DNA of 64,000 nucleotides from Dimorphilus gyrociliatus (taxonomy: Eukaryota > Annelida > Polychaeta > Dinophilidae), in contig CAJFCJ010000025.1 of the NCBI GenBank assembly GCA_904063045.1, positions 434,001-498,000 of the forward strand. Reading direction: 5' to 3'. Below are positions 61,409 to 64,000 of the stretch, piece by piece. The notes under the pieces were generated by a model. It saw nothing but the letters and a program-made list of their open reading frames with translations. It was not told the origin of the DNA and made no database searches. Both the position numbers and the translations under genes were made by a program. Numbering within the stretch: the stretch's first letter is position 1; each line of letters begins with the position of its first letter.

Positions 61409-62712
61409 TGCACCAGTGAATGCCTTTTCCTCCCTGACAAACTTTCTTTCTCATGTCATCGCACAGCAACGAACTTTTCATCAGCAGGAATATTATAATT
61501 AGTTAATTCGACTCTCTCTCTCTTTCGTCTATCTACCTATTTATCTCACTCACTCTCTCTCTCTCTCTGTCTTTTATGAAAATTGACTTTAGTATGGATT
61601 TTAGCAAAAAGAATGAGAAATAAAAAATACTAATATATAAAAGAATAGTATTTATGTACATGAATGTAATTATATGTTGCATCTTTGCGTCTGTGTACAA
61701 TATTGTATTTAGGTTTGTTGAGAATAATAGAAAAATAAAATAGCGTTGTGAAAAAGGCAAAGACTTCTGTTTTTTATTATATTCCATTAATATTAATATT
61801 ACTGCTCTCTCTCTCTCTCTGTCTCTCTTTCTTTAAATAAATCTATTCACGTTAGATGGCGCAATACTCTAAATAGATGAGGGAGGGACAAACAAAATAT
61901 AAATTCTCGTCTATCTATCTATTTATCTCACTCTCTCTCTCTCTCTCTCTCTCTCTGTTTGAAAAAGTTCTCTTACATTTACATTAGTCTCTTTTTTTAA
62001 GCATATTGGTATATTTATATTCTGTACGTTATTCTTTTTAACATAAAAAATTATGTCACAAAAGAACTATAGCTCCAATTTGAAAGAGTAATTTCCATCT
62101 TTTTCGAAATCTTTTTAGCTATTGCCTATTCTAGAGTCAACCTGCATTTACACCTAATCATTTAATTGACCTTTGGCAAACTTTTAACACAGGGTTAAGT
62201 TATTTTATTATTCATCTAGGATAGATATAACTTACAATAAGATCTAGTGGTAATTAACAATAGAATGAAAGTTGTAAAATAAAGTAAAAGTAAAGGTGTA
62301 TATGTATATTGAATTCATTGATCGAAGTTGACACAATATGATACTTAGATGGCGCTTATTGCTTGTGTTGTCTTTTAGCTAGATAAAACTATTTACTTTC
62401 TTCCCTTTCTACCATTTCTATCTCCCCTTCCATCCTTCCCCACTTTTCTGTCGCTCTTTTACATAAGAAGTATTATTGCCTAAAGATTAAAACAGGTGGT
62501 GAAATATCTACTAATTAATGGTTTGTCAAGAAAATCAAGTACATCTTAGCATTTGCCTAGCTATAAATAAACAAATTAAGTAAACGAAAGAAATGCAAGG
62601 TGAGTTATTATTAATTGTGTCAGTTTTTTTTTGATCTTTTACAAGAATATTATTTTGAACAGACGAAAATAAAAGTGAAATGTTTGCTTAATTTAGTTAC
62701 GACAAGTAAATT
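61409..62712. other. Convergent 3' intergenic region
   Basis: Lies between the 3' ends of the plus-strand cholinesterase and the minus-strand protease. It contains several (CT)n tracts (near 61512-61570, 61803-61832 and 61930-61957), and AGATGGCGC motifs at 61854-61862 and 62347-62355. The rest is AT-rich UTR or spacer without genes. Confidence 0.6.
61854..62355. promoter_or_regulatory. Two TAGATGGCGC motifs
   Basis: Exact AGATGGCGC, each preceded by TTAG in the same orientation, at 61854-61862 and 62347-62355. They match the CTCF core and sit between two convergent genes, where an insulator would be reasonable. Function is inferred. Confidence 0.45.
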
Positions 62713-64000
62713 TTAATTTTCAGCAATTGTCTTTCTAATCCAATCAACAAAAGAAGAAACTCTGGTATAAATTCCGGGAAATCCTGGTCTTGCGCAACCG
62801 TATCCAGTTGAGACGATACCATGGAGTACGAATTGAGAATTTCCCCTATCGTAGCAAACCATAGGACCTCCAGAATCGTACTGACAAGCGTCTTTTCCAC
62901 CTTTGTCATACCTAATAAAGAAACAAGTAGCAAAGTATTTTACTATTATTCATACGTTGACATTTAATTTTGATTTGAAGAAAGGCTTTCTAAAGTAATT
63001 AGTAAAAAACATCATTTTGCGTATATATTTTTACATATATATATATACAGTATATATAATTTATAATTAAGGAATATTAGGCCTATAAGAATTAATAAAT
63101 AATGTTTTATTAGTATTTGTTGCAAAGTTTTTTCCAGATTATTTTAGATAACGAAAAAGGATGATAATGAAAAGAAAAGTACAAAACATACACGGAATTA
63201 TAAAATATATATACATTACAAGTCTAATTGAGTGGGGAACAGAAATATGAAAATATTGAATTTTAATAGATAATCAATTTCTTATGAACTTGCGAATTAA
63301 TTTTTATAGATGAAATACAATCGTGCAAGTAGATGGATTCTGATTACAAATTGTATTCTAAACATAGGAAGTCTTAGCCTAACCAAGGACGTTTCAGAAT
63401 ATTACCATATCTATTATACAGAGTATATATTTATTAGTATATACACACACAGTTATATACAAATGGATAACGTCTATTTATATCAATAATAAGTATATTA
63501 AATATAATTCTTTAGAATTTGTTTTTGAATCAGTTTCCTTTTTTTACCTTTTCCTTTCAGATTCCTTTTTTTATATCTTAGTGCAAAGTCATTTATAATT
63601 TTTTTAGAGCAGTTATCAAAGATACACTTATTTTTATATATTACTTAGTACAATCTGGCTTTTATTAGAATTGCATGAAATAATGAATAGTATTATATAT
63701 TTTGTTATTGTTCTAAGGAAACTAAGCTTTTTTTAAGTTTATTAAAGTATTATAACGCGAATTATTTGTCAATATTTCATAATCGGTCAGTAACCTTGAA
63801 CCAGAATTTGACTCGGAGAATACTTTACTCATTTAGGACCGAAAATAGCAGAAAAGATGTGTGAGATTTAATTTTTTCGACTTTAACAGAATAGGCTTAT
63901 GAAAGAATATAGACAGCTATATTTGTAAAAGTTTATTAGACTTACCCAGCGCAGACAATTTTATCAGAAATTTCCAATTTTGCCTTCTCTATTACACCGT
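62713..64000 (-). CDS. Trypsin-like serine protease, 3' part (runs off the window)
   Basis: Two minus-strand exons are visible: 64000-63946 (continues past the edge) and 62911-62713, joined in phase 2. The first encodes [10 protein letters not shown], the second [10 protein letters not shown], then [22 protein letters not shown] and [14 protein letters not shown] before the stop. These are the C-terminal landmarks of chymotrypsin-fold proteases. Asp189 (KDAC) predicts cleavage after Lys or Arg; Ser195 is present. Residue 193, nearly always Gly, is Tyr here, and residue 215, usually Trp, is Thr. His57 and Asp102 lie outside the window. The 1034-bp intron (62912-63945) is AT-rich and contains TAGGCCTA at 63078. 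Probably an extracellular enzyme; whether fully active is unclear. Confidence 0.93.

Noticed and set aside
1-64000. Transposons, integrated viral sequence, CRISPR arrays, tRNA genes
   Set aside because: Searched by eye on both strands for reverse transcriptase or transposase motifs, long terminal repeats, spaced direct repeats and tRNA B-box sequences; none was convincing. A Dfam/tRNAscan search could still find degenerate copies.

Overview
The window is animal nuclear DNA, most likely from an AT-rich marine invertebrate; a spiralian is my guess, not shown. Evidence is GT-AG spliced genes with metazoan families (E-protein bHLH factor, class A GPCR, cholinesterase, trypsin, DUSP19), a canonical U1 snRNA, many TA, GA/CT and AATT microsatellites, and poly(A) signals. 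No prokaryotic, phage, CRISPR or recognisable transposon feature was seen.

Layout. Positions 1-10.2 kb hold no supported coding exon but contain a string of G+C- and CpG-richer blocks with CRE, E-box and duplicated motifs; these look like regulatory DNA upstream of the first gene. From 10.3 to 24.6 kb lies a plus-strand E-protein gene (daughterless/TCF4/TCF12 type), reconstructed as eleven in-phase exons and 599 aa, with possible alternative first exons and a tandemly duplicated 20-residue exon. From 26.9 to 30.95 kb is a four-exon, full-length (1220 aa) ABCB-type transporter whose ATP-binding and hydrolysis motifs are all changed in both nucleotide-binding domains while the reading frame stays open. 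This is the strongest candidate for an undescribed function. DUSP19 (200 aa, three exons, intact active site) follows at 32.5-34.2 kb.

After about 9 kb without genes comes an intronless peptide-type GPCR (43.1-44.4 kb), then a U1 snRNA gene (48.75-48.91 kb) with an upstream octamer. On the minus strand at 52.65-54.14 kb is a secreted cysteine-rich protein with WAP and VWC-like modules; its C-terminus is uncertain. A five-exon acetylcholinesterase-like gene (590 aa, intact triad) occupies 59.0-61.4 kb. The 3' end of a minus-strand trypsin-like protease enters from the right edge; its oxyanion residue 193 is Tyr instead of Gly.

The genes do not form an obvious pathway. Cross-cutting patterns are repeated AGATGGCGC/AGGTGGCGC motifs resembling the CTCF core, clustering near 48-52, 14-16 and 62 kb, and a dispersed palindrome TAGGCCTA seen ten times. 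All exon joins were made by hand from splice consensus, phase and family similarity; no alignment or transcript data were available.
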